This document shows positions 8,187 through 18,346 of a stretch of 64,000 bases of DNA, one piece after another (within the stretch, counting starts at the first letter, position 1; the number at the start of each line of letters is the position of its first letter). The stretch is from Gammaproteobacteria bacterium. GTDB lineage: Bacteria; Pseudomonadota; Gammaproteobacteria; Arenicellales; UBA868. The stretch is from contig JAKUQS010000005.1 of NCBI GenBank assembly GCA_022451485.1, forward strand, positions 62,001-126,000, written 5' to 3'. The notes beneath the pieces are model-generated. The model saw nothing but the letters and a program-made list of their open reading frames with translations. It searched no databases and had not been told where the DNA came from. A program made the position numbers and the translations under genes.

Positions 8187-9851
8187 TTAATTTGGGCTAC
8201 CTGTATCGGATTGTGGTCGTTGCCAAATCTTGCGCCAAAAAAGGTAGCCACTCACGACCACGAGAGCCATGCCAATCAGTGGACGAGCGACACCACCCAT
8301 CATGAACATCGGTAGGGAGACACTCGCTGCCATGGCCGGAGCGTAGATAGCCGTCCATTGGCGAACATTCCTGTGGCGTTGATAGATTGGGAAAAAGGCA
8401 GAGAAGATGGCCAGAATCAGGAAGAGCAATGACCAAGGCCGAGTTACAAATGGTGCCAGTTCAGTGGTGATCGCAAATGCACGTGCCAAGTTCAGCTCGG
8501 CGATATTGCCAAGCACGACGCCGAGGATCATCGGCGCGAGGGGAAAGCCGAACTGTCGCATCAGAAACCCTAAAATTCCAAACCAAAACAACGTCCATAA
8601 ATCAAAAGTCACGTTGTGAATGGCAAACACACCAATCCCACAAAAACCGAGAATGACACTAGCTAAGATGTACATTCTTATCCGTGTCACTAGGACAAAT
8701 ATGCGCAGCATAAAAGACTGCAGGCCAATCATCATGAAGGTTGCAACAAAGAACGCGATAAAAATAGAGTAAGCCAGTATCGGTTCCTCGGTGATAAATG
8801 TGGGGCTTGGAATTACATCGTGGATTAGAAGTGCGCCTAGCATCACAGCCGTAGTGACATCACCGGGAATGCCAAGAGCCATCATTGTGATCAAGGCACC
8901 CCCCTCGACTGCATTATTAGAACTTTCTGGTGCGATGATGCCTTCAGGTGTCCCTGTGCCAAATTTTTCGGGATGCTTAGAGACTTTTTTGGCTTGGTCG
9001 TATGCAAGAATGTTGGCAATTGAGCCGCCGGCGCCGGGTAAAATTCCGGTGAATACGCCGATCAAAGCAGAGCGGACGACAGTGGCCCAATGGCGCAGCA
9101 CTTTTCGTATCGCGCGCCGATGCTCGATACTTGCAAAGGTCTGGCCTCGCTCATTTAATGATTGGCGAGCAGTTTTAGGATCCCGCACATCACTTAACAG
9201 TTGACTGAAAGCAAACAATCCAATCAAGACCGCGATGAAATCAAATCCCTGCAGAAGTGCGTCCGACCCAAAATTGAAACGGGCCATGCCGGCCGCGTCG
9301 TCTTCGCCAATAGTGCAGACAAAGAGCCCCAAGGCGCCGGCAATGAGTCCCTTGATTAAGTCTTTTCCAGCGAGGGAAGCGGTGATCGTCAAGGCGAACA
9401 TCACCAACATAAAGTAATCCCAGGGATTGAATTCGAGGCCAATTTTTGCAAGTTGGGGCGCTAACGTGACCAGCAGTATCGCGCTAATGATGCCACCACC
9501 AAAAGACGACCAGACACCGATTCCGAGAGCGAGTCCAGGTTGTCCGCTTCGAGCCATTGGAAAGCCGTCGAAGGTCGTCGCAACAGAAGATGGTGTTCCC
9601 GGAATGCCAGTCATGATCCCAGCCATCAACCCACCGGAGAGCCCGCCAACGAGCACGCTGACCATGGTGGCGAGTCCTTGGGATGCCGGCATACCAAAAG
9701 TAAAAGGTAATGTCAGGACAACCGCCATCGCAATGGTGAACCCGGGGATAGCACCGGCAATTAATCCTCCTGCGACACCCATCATCATTAGCATGATGGT
9801 CTGAAGGTTGGCGAGTTCGTTAACCGCGCCGATGATGTTTTCAACAATCAT
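8187..9851 (-). CDS. tctA: Tripartite tricarboxylate transporter large permease (TctA family)
   Basis: This very hydrophobic 554-residue protein has the duplicated TctA signature: GGLIAGAIPGFTIAMAVVL near residue 30 and GIMTGIPGTPSSVATTFDG around residue 80, plus a second-half copy (GILPGAGGSIANILAYDQ). About ten or more membrane helices are visible. TctA is the large membrane subunit of secondary carriers that take up carboxylates captured by the periplasmic TctC. It lies between TctB (26-base gap) and nadX. The protein is somewhat longer than the usual 500 residues because of extra C-terminal helices. Confidence 0.92.
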   Translation of the reverse strand: MIVENIIGAVNELANLQTIMLMMMGVAGGLIAGAIPGFTIAMAVVLTLPFTFGMPASQGLATMVSVLVGGLSGGLMAGIMTGIPGTPSSVATTFDGFPMARSGQPGLALGIGVWSSFGGGIISAILLVTLAPQLAKIGLEFNPWDYFMLVMFALTITASLAGKDLIKGLIAGALGLFVCTIGEDDAAGMARFNFGSDALLQGFDFIAVLIGLFAFSQLLSDVRDPKTARQSLNERGQTFASIEHRRAIRKVLRHWATVVRSALIGVFTGILPGAGGSIANILAYDQAKKVSKHPEKFGTGTPEGIIAPESSNNAVEGGALITMMALGIPGDVTTAVMLGALLIHDVIPSPTFITEEPILAYSIFIAFFVATFMMIGLQSFMLRIFVLVTRIRMYILASVILGFCGIGVFAIHNVTFDLWTLFWFGILGFLMRQFGFPLAPMILGVVLGNIAELNLARAFAITTELAPFVTRPWSLLFLILAIFSAFFPIYQRHRNVRQWTAIYAPAMAASVSLPMFMMGGVARPLIGMALVVVSGYLFWRKIWQRPQSDTGSPN

Positions 9852-9877
9852 TGCCGATGTTCGGCTATGCCGGTAGG

Positions 9878-10381
9878 TTAGTTAAATGAAGAAAAGATGA
9901 TGCCACTGGGTAACATCACGTCGAGCCCAAAAGTGAACAGGCTCCACATTCCGCCGACTGCCAAGATCGCGACCATCGAGTGCACCAGTAATTGGCGGGG
10001 ACCCCACCCCCCCAGTAGGCCCTGAAGAAGGAAGACAAAAATAATACCAGCCAGCAACATGCCTAGGATGGGTAGCACGATGAGATAAGCGAGAAAGAGG
10101 CTGAAACAGTACAGCGGGTTTTGCCAGTATCTCAGCCAGTCCGATAAAGAGGTGGGCCGAGTTTTGGGAGTCGTAGAGGGGGTTGTATTGTCACGTCGAA
10201 TCGATTGCACCAAATAAATGCAGCACAGCAGCGATAGGACGGCGAGAATGACACGTGGCCAAGTCGATGGCATCAGCACACCGTAATCGGGTTGCCGAAT
10301 ATCGAAACTGGCCCAAAAACAAACCCCGCAAAAAACGAGAAGAACGATAGCTACGAGGGTGTCCTGATTAAGACGTTGCAT
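9878..10381 (-). CDS. tctB: Tripartite tricarboxylate transporter small permease (TctB family)
   Basis: This 167-residue protein has about four hydrophobic segments (near residues 10-27, 40-60, 88-118 and 132-150), the size and layout of TctB. The FWASFDIRQPDYGVLMP stretch after the first helix is typical of the family. TctB pairs with TctA in the inner membrane. It sits between TctC and TctA in the canonical order, and the gap before it carries a strong hairpin. Confidence 0.85.
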   Translation of the reverse strand: MQRLNQDTLVAIVLLVFCGVCFWASFDIRQPDYGVLMPSTWPRVILAVLSLLCCIYLVQSIRRDNTTPSTTPKTRPTSLSDWLRYWQNPLYCFSLFLAYLIVLPILGMLLAGIIFVFLLQGLLGGWGPRQLLVHSMVAILAVGGMWSLFTFGLDVMLPSGIIFSSFN

Positions 10382-10407
10382 GGCTCAATCTATAAGGCTG
10401 ATGCACG

Positions 10408-10441
10408 TGCCGGTCCGGGAGCGCAATGACCCGGACCGGCA
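10408..10441 (-). promoter_or_regulatory. Perfect 12-bp hairpin between tctC and tctB
   Basis: TGCCGGTCCGGG (10408-10419) and its exact complement CCCGGACCGGCA (10430-10441) flank a 10-base loop. In the transcribed (minus) direction the hairpin is not followed by a T run, so it is not a canonical terminator. Its place just after the binding-protein gene suggests an mRNA-stabilising or processing structure that sets a high TctC:TctAB ratio. The stem is directly visible; the role is inferred. Confidence 0.6.
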
Positions 10442-10470
10442 AAATAATGGAAACGGATACAGATAGACAG

Positions 10471-11436
10471 CTACTTTTTGTACATACCAATTTTAATTGC
10501 CACCTTCTCATGCTGCGCGTACGTGAGTTCTGCCCATTTTCGATAATCCGCAGGTCCCACCCAGTTGATGCCTGTACCCTTGGCATCCATTTGCGCTAGC
10601 AGGTCCGCATCTTCAGCGGCTGTTTTGAAGACCTGTGACCAGTGGTCAATAACATCCGCAGGGGTGCCTTTGGGGGCAACGATACCGCGTTTTAGCGCAT
10701 ACACCAGGTCGACGCCTTGCTCGCGTAAGGTTGGCAGATCCGGCAATTGCTTGGAACGTGTCTCCGCAGCAATACCAAAAGCCTTGAGTTCACCGCCCTC
10801 TATGTATTTGCGACCGGACGCGACATTTAGAGTGCCTAATTGAATTGCGTTTGATAGAAGGGCCGTCATTCTTTCACGCGTACCGTCAAAAGGTACATAT
10901 TTAAATTTCATGCCTGTCAGGTCTTCAAGAATGAGCCACATAAATTGACTAGTAGAACCAAAAGTTGCACCGGTGAGGATGGTCCCGGGTGCGCTCTTGG
11001 CTGCTTTTTGAAGGTCGCCTAGACTGTTCCACGGTGTACCGCCACCTGCTCCCACGATATCTGGCGTGGAGGTCAGTAGTGCGACCGTGTCGAATGCCGG
11101 AAACGTAAAATCGATACGCCCGTTAAGGTAACTCGTGATGGCACTTTGATGAATGGCAAATAGCGTGCAGCCATCGGGCTTTGCTTTACGCGCTTCCTTT
11201 GCACCCTTGTTTCCACCCTGTCCGGGCACTGTTACGACCTTAATCTTGGGCGTAACATCAAGTTGTTGTATGGTCTTTTCAAAAATCGAGAAAAGAACAT
11301 GAGTGCCGCCACCGGCTTTCCAGGGGACGATGAGTTTGGCTGTCTTACAGGGAATGTTTGCCGCCGATGCGGGGAGAGAAATCAGGCCGAACGCCAACAC
11401 AGCGATCCAGGCTACGCTGCGAAATAATGATGTCAT
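10471..11436 (-). CDS. tctC: Tripartite tricarboxylate transporter substrate-binding protein (TctC/Bug family)
   Basis: ATG at 11436 is preceded by AGGAGG (11449-11444) at 7 bases; a further upstream in-frame start exists but has no ribosome site. The 321-residue product begins with a Sec signal (hydrophobic core, then LPASAA before NIPC). It continues with Bug-family landmarks: KLIVPWKAGGGTH, VPGQGGNKGA, ILTGATFGSTSQF, FKYVPFDGTRERMTALL and QLPDLPTLREQGVD. Such periplasmic receptors bind carboxylates or related small molecules and deliver them to TctAB. It is the first gene of the minus-strand operon, and its promoter should lie in the 440-base divergent region upstream. Confidence 0.92.
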   Translation of the reverse strand: MTSLFRSVAWIAVLAFGLISLPASAANIPCKTAKLIVPWKAGGGTHVLFSIFEKTIQQLDVTPKIKVVTVPGQGGNKGAKEARKAKPDGCTLFAIHQSAITSYLNGRIDFTFPAFDTVALLTSTPDIVGAGGGTPWNSLGDLQKAAKSAPGTILTGATFGSTSQFMWLILEDLTGMKFKYVPFDGTRERMTALLSNAIQLGTLNVASGRKYIEGGELKAFGIAAETRSKQLPDLPTLREQGVDLVYALKRGIVAPKGTPADVIDHWSQVFKTAAEDADLLAQMDAKGTGINWVGPADYRKWAELTYAQHEKVAIKIGMYKK

Positions 11437-11876
11437 TTTTGTGCCTCCTAATTGGTTTGCAGTACTGTTATGCCATGAAAGGATCCAGGAACCGACATTG
11501 GTCCTATCTCCAACGAACTGAAGACTTGGCCATGTCGAACCCGAAAGTCCTGGCGGCATTGTTCTCTTCTTTCGCTAAGCAATCAAGGTCAAAGCACCCA
11601 GAACTTGGGGATCCTGAACGATGCGACCGCTGAGGGCCGCCTATAGCATGGAAACTTGCGCTTTGTGGGCAGATTTACGCTTGCTTTTGTCGCAATGACT
11701 TAGGAAATTCAAGGGGTTTAGGCGCAGCTAAACCTGCAGCGCGCGTGCCCGTCGTGTTATAAATACCCGGTGGTAGCCTTCCCCGGCTCTGTTCGGCTGG
11801 CTTGGAGTATCGCTACGGCGATGATGACTTGATAAGGCTAAATTATAAATTGAAGATGCTAAACGGAGGGAAATAG
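11437..11876. promoter_or_regulatory. Divergent intergenic region between tctC and the peptide transporter operon
   Basis: These 440 bases contain no convincing gene and must hold promoters for both directions. An inverted repeat GGTTTAG-6-CTAAACC lies at 11715-11734 and could be an operator or a small hairpin. A TATAAA-like box occurs at 11758-11763 without a clear -35 partner. GGAGGG at 11865-11870 is the ribosome site for the gene at 11877. Confidence 0.4.
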
Positions 11877-13487
11877 ATGATATCTAAACACTTGCAATCC
11901 TTTGTGCGAATCGGAATGAGCGCACTCTTAGCGAGTACAGTTCTGGGATTCAGTGCAGGATCAGTGATGGCGGAAAAAGTACTTCGCGTTGCGCCTCATG
12001 CGGATCTCAAGAACTTAGACCCGATCTGGACTACTGCATACATCACGCGTAACCACGGTTACATGGTGTATGACACTTTAATTGCCATGGATGGCGACCT
12101 TAATCCGCAGCCGCAAATGCTGGAAGGTTGGGATGTTAGTGACGATGGTTTGACGTATACCTTTACTTTGCGTGATGGCCTGAAATGGCATGACGGTGCA
12201 CCGGTCACATCGGTTGACTGCATCGCCAGCATCATGCGTTGGAGCAAGCGCGACGGGATGGGTCAGAAACTCGCGGACTTTACAAAGTCCTTGTCACGCA
12301 TTGACGACAAGAGCTTCAAGCTGGTGTTGAATAAGCCCTACGGTTTGGTGCTTGCTTCACTTGGAAAAATTTCTTCCAATGTACCTTTCATGATGCCTGT
12401 TCGTTTGGCGATGATGGACGCGTTTGAAGCGGTGCCTGAAATTGTTGGCTCTGGTCCGTTCATCTTCGATAAGGATGCGTGGGTGCCAGGCAGCAAGGTT
12501 GTCTATAGAAAAAATACTGCTTATGTGCCACGGTCTGAGCCGGCAAGTTACGCCGCTGGTGGTAAGCGTGTGCATGTGGATACGGTTGAGTGGATTTATA
12601 TCCCGGATGCCGCAACCACAATGAACGCGCTGGTTGCTGGGGAAATCGATTTTTGGGAAAGCCCCGCGGTCGATTTGGTACCGTCGATGGAAGGCAACCC
12701 AGACATCACCATCAAGGTCATCGATCCGTTAGGGACCCAGGGTTGGTTGCGGCCTAACCACCTGAACCCGCCATTCGATAACCCCAAAGCCCGGCAGGCG
12801 CTGACGCATATGGTGAATCAGGAAGATTACCTCCGCTCTATCATTGGCGACGAGAAGTTCTGGTCGACTTGCCCCGCTTACTTCATGTGTGGCACACCAC
12901 TTGATACAGATGTTGGTTCTGAGGCATTGGTGAAGCAGGATCTGGAAAAAGCCAGGGCGCTGCTCAAAGAAGGTGGTTACAACGGCGAAACATTGATTCT
13001 GATGGATCCAACGGATATTCCGGTGCTGCATGGTGCTTCGTTGGTGACAGCACAGATGTTGCGTGATATCGGTGCCAAGGTTGAAGTGCAGGCCATGGAC
13101 TGGAGCACATTGACATCCCGGCGTGCCGAGAGAAAGTCTATTGCTGACGGTGGTTGGAATATCTTCCACACCTATTCCACCGGTGCCGATGTATCGTCGC
13201 CAATCGCCAATATCGGTATTTCGGGCGGTTGTGTAGAAAAGGCGTGGTTTGGCTGGCCGTGCGATAGAGACGGGCCTGACAGCCTGGAGGGTTTGCGCGA
13301 CGCATTCAGTGAAGAAGCTGACCCGGCGAAGCAGAAGGCTATTGCCACAAAGCTTCAGGCACGAGCCTACGAAGTAGTGCCGTATGTCAATTACGGTCAG
13401 TGGTTTCAGCCGACGGCATTCCGTTCTACGCTCAAGGGTGTGTTGATCTCACCTGTGCCGTTTTTCTGGAATATAGAGCTTAACTAG
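11877..13487 (+). CDS. Peptide ABC transporter substrate-binding protein (family 5, DppA/OppA type)
   Basis: The 536-residue product has a Sec signal (ending SAGSVMA before EKVLRV), the family-5 opening APHADLKNLDPIWTT and characteristic segments YDTLIAMDGDLNPQPQML, WHDGAPVTSVDC, GSGPFIFDKD and ARQALTHMVNQ. GGAGGG precedes the ATG by 6 bases. It captures di- or oligopeptides, or nickel/glycoside-like ligands, in the periplasm. Downstream D-aminoacylase and dipeptidase-like genes favour peptides or N-acylated amino acids as ligand. First gene of an operon running to 20807. Confidence 0.92.
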   Translation: MISKHLQSFVRIGMSALLASTVLGFSAGSVMAEKVLRVAPHADLKNLDPIWTTAYITRNHGYMVYDTLIAMDGDLNPQPQMLEGWDVSDDGLTYTFTLRDGLKWHDGAPVTSVDCIASIMRWSKRDGMGQKLADFTKSLSRIDDKSFKLVLNKPYGLVLASLGKISSNVPFMMPVRLAMMDAFEAVPEIVGSGPFIFDKDAWVPGSKVVYRKNTAYVPRSEPASYAAGGKRVHVDTVEWIYIPDAATTMNALVAGEIDFWESPAVDLVPSMEGNPDITIKVIDPLGTQGWLRPNHLNPPFDNPKARQALTHMVNQEDYLRSIIGDEKFWSTCPAYFMCGTPLDTDVGSEALVKQDLEKARALLKEGGYNGETLILMDPTDIPVLHGASLVTAQMLRDIGAKVEVQAMDWSTLTSRRAERKSIADGGWNIFHTYSTGADVSSPIANIGISGGCVEKAWFGWPCDRDGPDSLEGLRDAFSEEADPAKQKAIATKLQARAYEVVPYVNYGQWFQPTAFRSTLKGVLISPVPFFWNIELN

Positions 13488-13525
13488 AGCCTGTTTGTGT
13501 TACGTAGATAAAGTTTTAACCTGCG

Positions 13526-14521
13526 ATGTTTGCCTACGTAATCCGCCGTATCTTGGCCACCATCCCCGTTATGGGGGTGGTGGCCATCTTTGTTTTTCTG
13601 CTGCTTCACCTGACTCCCGGTGATCCAGCTGCGGTCATAGCGGGTGACTATGCGTCTCCAGCCGATGTTGAACGCATTCGTGAAACACTGGGTCTTAACA
13701 AACCCTTACATGTTCAGTTCTTTGCCTGGACGGGACGGTTATTTCAGGGCGATCTGGGCATCAGCATTTTTTCCAAGGTGCCGGTGATCAAGCTGATTGG
13801 ACAGCGTATTGAACCGACCTTGGCGCTGGCAACGACTACGATTATTTTCGCGGTACTGGTCGCAGTGCCGTTGGGTGTCCTCGCGGCGTGGAAGTCGGGA
13901 ACATGGATTGATCGGTCGGTGATGATCTTTGCCGTACTGGGATTCTCCGTGCCGATTTTTATCATTGCTTACTCCATGATTTGGACGCTATCCATTAGCC
14001 TGCATTGGTTTCCGGTACAGGGATACAAGTCATTCCTAATCGAATCGGGTTTTGGGTTCGAGGGTGTTTGTCGAGATACTGGTCGATCAGGTTGCGGTTT
14101 GTTGCCATTTTTTCGACACATCGCATTGCCTAGCATCGCGCTGGGGCTGGTCTATGTGGCGCTGATTGCGCGTATTACGCGCGCCAGTGTCATGGAAGTC
14201 CTTACCGAAGATTACATTCGCACCGCACATGCCAAAGGTCTGTCGTCACGAGTAGTGCTCATAAGGCATGCACTGAAGAACGCGTCTGTTCCGATCGTGA
14301 CCATCATTGGTATTGGTATCGCGCTGTTGCTGGGCGGGGTCGTCGTGACGGAAAGTGTATTTAACATTCCCGGTCTTGGAAGACTGACGGTCGATGCTAT
14401 TTTGCATCGGGACTACCCGATCATTCAGGGATTGATCCTGATATTTGCAGGCGTGTACGTGCTCATTAATTTATTGGTTGATATTTCTTACACTTTTCTT
14501 GACCCACGGATCCGTTACTGA
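13526..14521 (+). CDS. dppB: Peptide ABC transporter permease (DppB type)
   Basis: This 331-residue inner-membrane protein starts with the DppB N-terminal helix MFAYVIRRILATIPVMGVV, then LHLTPGDPAAVIAGDYAS. It has several more hydrophobic segments and the cytoplasmic EAA-type loop EDYIRTAHAKGLSSRVVL, which contacts the ATPases. It starts 39 bases after the binding protein and ends 7 bases before the second permease. Confidence 0.93.
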   Translation: MFAYVIRRILATIPVMGVVAIFVFLLLHLTPGDPAAVIAGDYASPADVERIRETLGLNKPLHVQFFAWTGRLFQGDLGISIFSKVPVIKLIGQRIEPTLALATTTIIFAVLVAVPLGVLAAWKSGTWIDRSVMIFAVLGFSVPIFIIAYSMIWTLSISLHWFPVQGYKSFLIESGFGFEGVCRDTGRSGCGLLPFFRHIALPSIALGLVYVALIARITRASVMEVLTEDYIRTAHAKGLSSRVVLIRHALKNASVPIVTIIGIGIALLLGGVVVTESVFNIPGLGRLTVDAILHRDYPIIQGLILIFAGVYVLINLLVDISYTFLDPRIRY

Positions 14522-14527
14522 GGCAAG

Positions 14528-15406
14528 ATGGAGGCGATAGCGGATCAATCGGTAGTAGTGCGTGAGTCTTTGGGCGCGCGAGTCTGGCAGTATTGCCGGC
14601 GTCATCCGACGATTGTGATTGGTGCGTTACTGTTGTTGGTGATGTTGATGATCGCCTTGCTGGCATCGTACCTGACGGTCGATCCGATGAAGCTCAACCC
14701 GATCAAACGATTGCGCGTCCCGGGTGAAGGCATGTTATTCGGCACGGATATGTACGGGCGTGATGTTTTTGCCCGTACTTTGCATGGCTCGAAGATTTCG
14801 TTGTTGGTTGGCCTGAGTGCAGCTGCGGTCAGCACCTTTTTCGGCCTGACGATTGGTCTGATGGCGGGATATAACCGATTGTTCGACACCATTGTGATGC
14901 GGTTCATGGACGGCATCATGGCGATCCCCTCGATACTCCTGGCTATTGCCCTGGTATCCCTGACAGGGGCCAGCGTCGGAATCGTGATCGTTGCCATCAG
15001 TATCCCTGAAATTCCGCGGGTAGTTAGGCTAGTGCGGAGTGTGGTGCTAACGATTCGAGAACAACCTTATGTCGAAGCGGCTATTTCGGTCGGCGCTCGA
15101 CTGCCAAAAATTTTGCTTCGCCACATTTTGCCTAATACCTTAGCGCCGCTGATTGTGCAGGCCACCTATGTCTGTGCTTCTGCAATGATTACTGAAGCCA
15201 TTTTGAGCTTTCTCGGCGCGGGTACACCTCCGGATATACCAAGTTGGGGGAATATCATTGCCGAGGGGCGGCAATATTTTCAACGTGCCCCCTGGATTAT
15301 TTTCTTTCCTGGGATCTTTCTGACGATCACGGTGCTTGCGGTGAATATTCTTGGTGATGGATTACGGGATGGGTTGGACCCACGAATTGCCCGGCAGATG
15401 AGATAG
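14528..15406 (+). CDS. dppC: Peptide ABC transporter permease (DppC type)
   Basis: The 292-residue protein carries the DppC landmarks: an N-terminal helix around residues 32-53, FGTDMYGRDVFARTLHGSK, a central membrane core and the EAA loop EQPYVEAAISVGARLPKILLRHILPN. It forms the heterodimeric channel with the upstream permease. Confidence 0.93.
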   Translation: MEAIADQSVVVRESLGARVWQYCRRHPTIVIGALLLLVMLMIALLASYLTVDPMKLNPIKRLRVPGEGMLFGTDMYGRDVFARTLHGSKISLLVGLSAAAVSTFFGLTIGLMAGYNRLFDTIVMRFMDGIMAIPSILLAIALVSLTGASVGIVIVAISIPEIPRVVRLVRSVVLTIREQPYVEAAISVGARLPKILLRHILPNTLAPLIVQATYVCASAMITEAILSFLGAGTPPDIPSWGNIIAEGRQYFQRAPWIIFFPGIFLTITVLAVNILGDGLRDGLDPRIARQMR

Positions 15407-15419
15407 ATAGGCCTGACGC

Positions 15420-16443
<1,024 letters not shown>

Positions 16444-16451
<8 letters not shown>

Positions 16452-17457
16452 ATCGATAGTCGAACAGACTAAGCAAAGCCGGCCGCCTGTTCTGGAAATT
16501 CAGGATCTGGCCAAACACTTTCCGGTCAGGGGCGGACTCCTGTCACGCGCGTCAGCCAATGTCTATGCGGTCGATGGAGTGTCATTTTCTATTGAAGCGG
16601 GTGAGACGTTGGGATTGGTTGGTGAAAGCGGCTGTGGCAAGTCAACCGTGGGCAAGACCGTACTTCGCCTGCTGGACCCCACTGCCGGTCGAGTCATCTT
16701 GAATGGAGAGGACATCACCAAGGTGCCGCGTGAGAGTTTACGGGAGCAGCGACGCCAGATGCAGATAGTTTTCCAGGATCCGTATTCTTCGCTTAATCCG
16801 CGCATGCCATCGGGAAGGATTGTTGGTGAGCCCCTGGAAAACTACGGCCTTAATTCGGGTAAAGCGAAAGACGAGGCAGTTGTCGCGCTGTTCGAGCGGG
16901 TCGGTTTACGTGCAGAACAGGCGGCCAAATACCCACACGAGTTTTCGGGCGGACAGCGTCAGCGTTTGGGTATCGCGCGCGCGCTGGCGTTGAATCCAGA
17001 TCTCATTGTGGCTGATGAGCCGGTCTCGGCTCTCGATGTGTCTGTTCAGGCACAGGTCATTAATCTTTTGATGGATCTACAGCGTGAACTCAACCTCGCC
17101 TATCTTTTTATCTCTCATGATTTAGCGGTGGTTGAGCATATTAGTCACCGAATCGCCGTGATGTACCTCGGCAAGATTGTTGAACTGACTGACAAGCGAA
17201 GCTTGTTCGAAGCGCCGCAGCACCCTTACACCGAGGCGTTGCTGTCGGCGGTTCCGGTTCCTGATCCCACTCAAAAGCGTGACCGCATCATCCTTCGCGG
17301 CGATGTGCCAAGCCCGATGAATCCACCGCCCGGTTGCACCTTCCACACGCGCTGTCCGTATGTCGAGGACATTTGCCGGGTAGAGGTGCCGCCACTGCAG
17401 GAGGTTAGGCCGAGTCATTACGCGGCGTGCCATCTGCGTGAAGCCATCAGCAGCTGA
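16444..17457 (+). CDS. dppF: Peptide ABC transporter ATP-binding protein (DppF type)
   Basis: It carries Walker [10 protein letters not shown]-loop [13 protein letters not shown], signature [15 protein letters not shown], Walker [13 protein letters not shown] and the cysteine-rich tail [15 protein letters not shown]. The ATG at 16444 lies inside the last codons of the first ATPase gene. A frame extension to 16396 would add 16 residues not found in the family. The 337-residue protein completes a full DppABCDF importer energised by two ATPases. Confidence 0.93.
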
Positions 17458-17463
17458 TCATCG

Positions 17464-18318
17464 GTGATTCCGATGCGGAATGATTTAATCGTGTTGATGG
17501 GGGAACACCGCTACGCGGTTGACTGCCCTTGGGGTGCACTCCCTGACGGTCAGTCATTCGGGCCATTAAGTCAGATCGCAGTAGATTCTTTCGGTCGTGT
17601 GTATGTCTTTCAGCGATCCAATCCGCCTGTGCTGGTTTTTAGTCCAGATGGTGTTTTGATCGACACCTTTGGCGAGGGCCTATTTAGTGACGCGCATGGG
17701 ATTTTCGTCACTCGGGATGACCTGATTCTGCTCGTGGATCGTGATGCCCATGAAATCATTGCCTGCGAAAGCTCCGGCGCTGTGCGTTTTCGTTTGGGTC
17801 AGCGCCATCAACCCCAGTTCAATCAGCCGTTTAACCATCCGACTGATATCGCACAAGCGCCGAACGGCGATTTTTATATTTCCGATGGATACGGCAATTC
17901 CAACGTCCATTGCTTTGGTGCAGACGGTGTGTTTCGCTTTTCATGGGGTCGTCAGGGAAGTGGGCCGGGGGAATTCACAACCCCCCACGCGGTATGGGTC
18001 GATTCGTCAGAGCGGGTGTTGGTGGCTGATCGCGAAAATAATCGTGTACAGCTGTTCGATCTTGAAGGAGGCTTCATTGAGGCATGGAATGATTTTTATC
18101 ATCCCATGGATATCTTTGGCGATGCGCAGGGCAACATTTTCGTTACCGATCAGATTCCGAGATTGTCAATGATGTCGAGTGAAGGTCGATTGATTGGGCG
18201 CTGTCGGCCCGTCCGTTTTGGTGCACATGGTATTGGTGGGGATGCCGATGGCAACCTCTACCTGGCTGAGACTGCCCCATTGGACTGCGTGACTCGATTG
18301 CGCTTGCTCGACAACTAA
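17464..18318 (+). CDS. NHL-repeat six-bladed beta-propeller protein
   Basis: The 284-residue product contains repeated NHL-type blades: FGPLSQIAVDSFGRVYVFQR, HPTDIAQAPNGDFYISDGYG, TPHAVWVDSSERVLVADREN followed by NRVQLFD, and HGIGGDADGNLYLAET. This fold occurs in peptidyl-hydroxyglycine amidating lyases and in many uncharacterised bacterial enzymes. No signal peptide is visible, so a cytoplasmic location is expected. Translation probably starts at GTG 17464 (or ATG 17473), six bases after the DppF stop. Its place between the importer and two amidohydrolases suggests an accessory hydrolase or lyase of the same pathway; function unknown. Confidence 0.7.
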   Translation: MIPMRNDLIVLMGEHRYAVDCPWGALPDGQSFGPLSQIAVDSFGRVYVFQRSNPPVLVFSPDGVLIDTFGEGLFSDAHGIFVTRDDLILLVDRDAHEIIACESSGAVRFRLGQRHQPQFNQPFNHPTDIAQAPNGDFYISDGYGNSNVHCFGADGVFRFSWGRQGSGPGEFTTPHAVWVDSSERVLVADRENNRVQLFDLEGGFIEAWNDFYHPMDIFGDAQGNIFVTDQIPRLSMMSSEGRLIGRCRPVRFGAHGIGGDADGNLYLAETAPLDCVTRLRLLDN

Positions 18319-18346
18319 TTGCATCACCAGCATCTGAGGACGAAAG

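Noticed and set aside
8791-9204. Plus-strand open frame of 137 codons inside tctA
   Set aside because: It is a shadow of the TctA coding frame; the translation has no motif.
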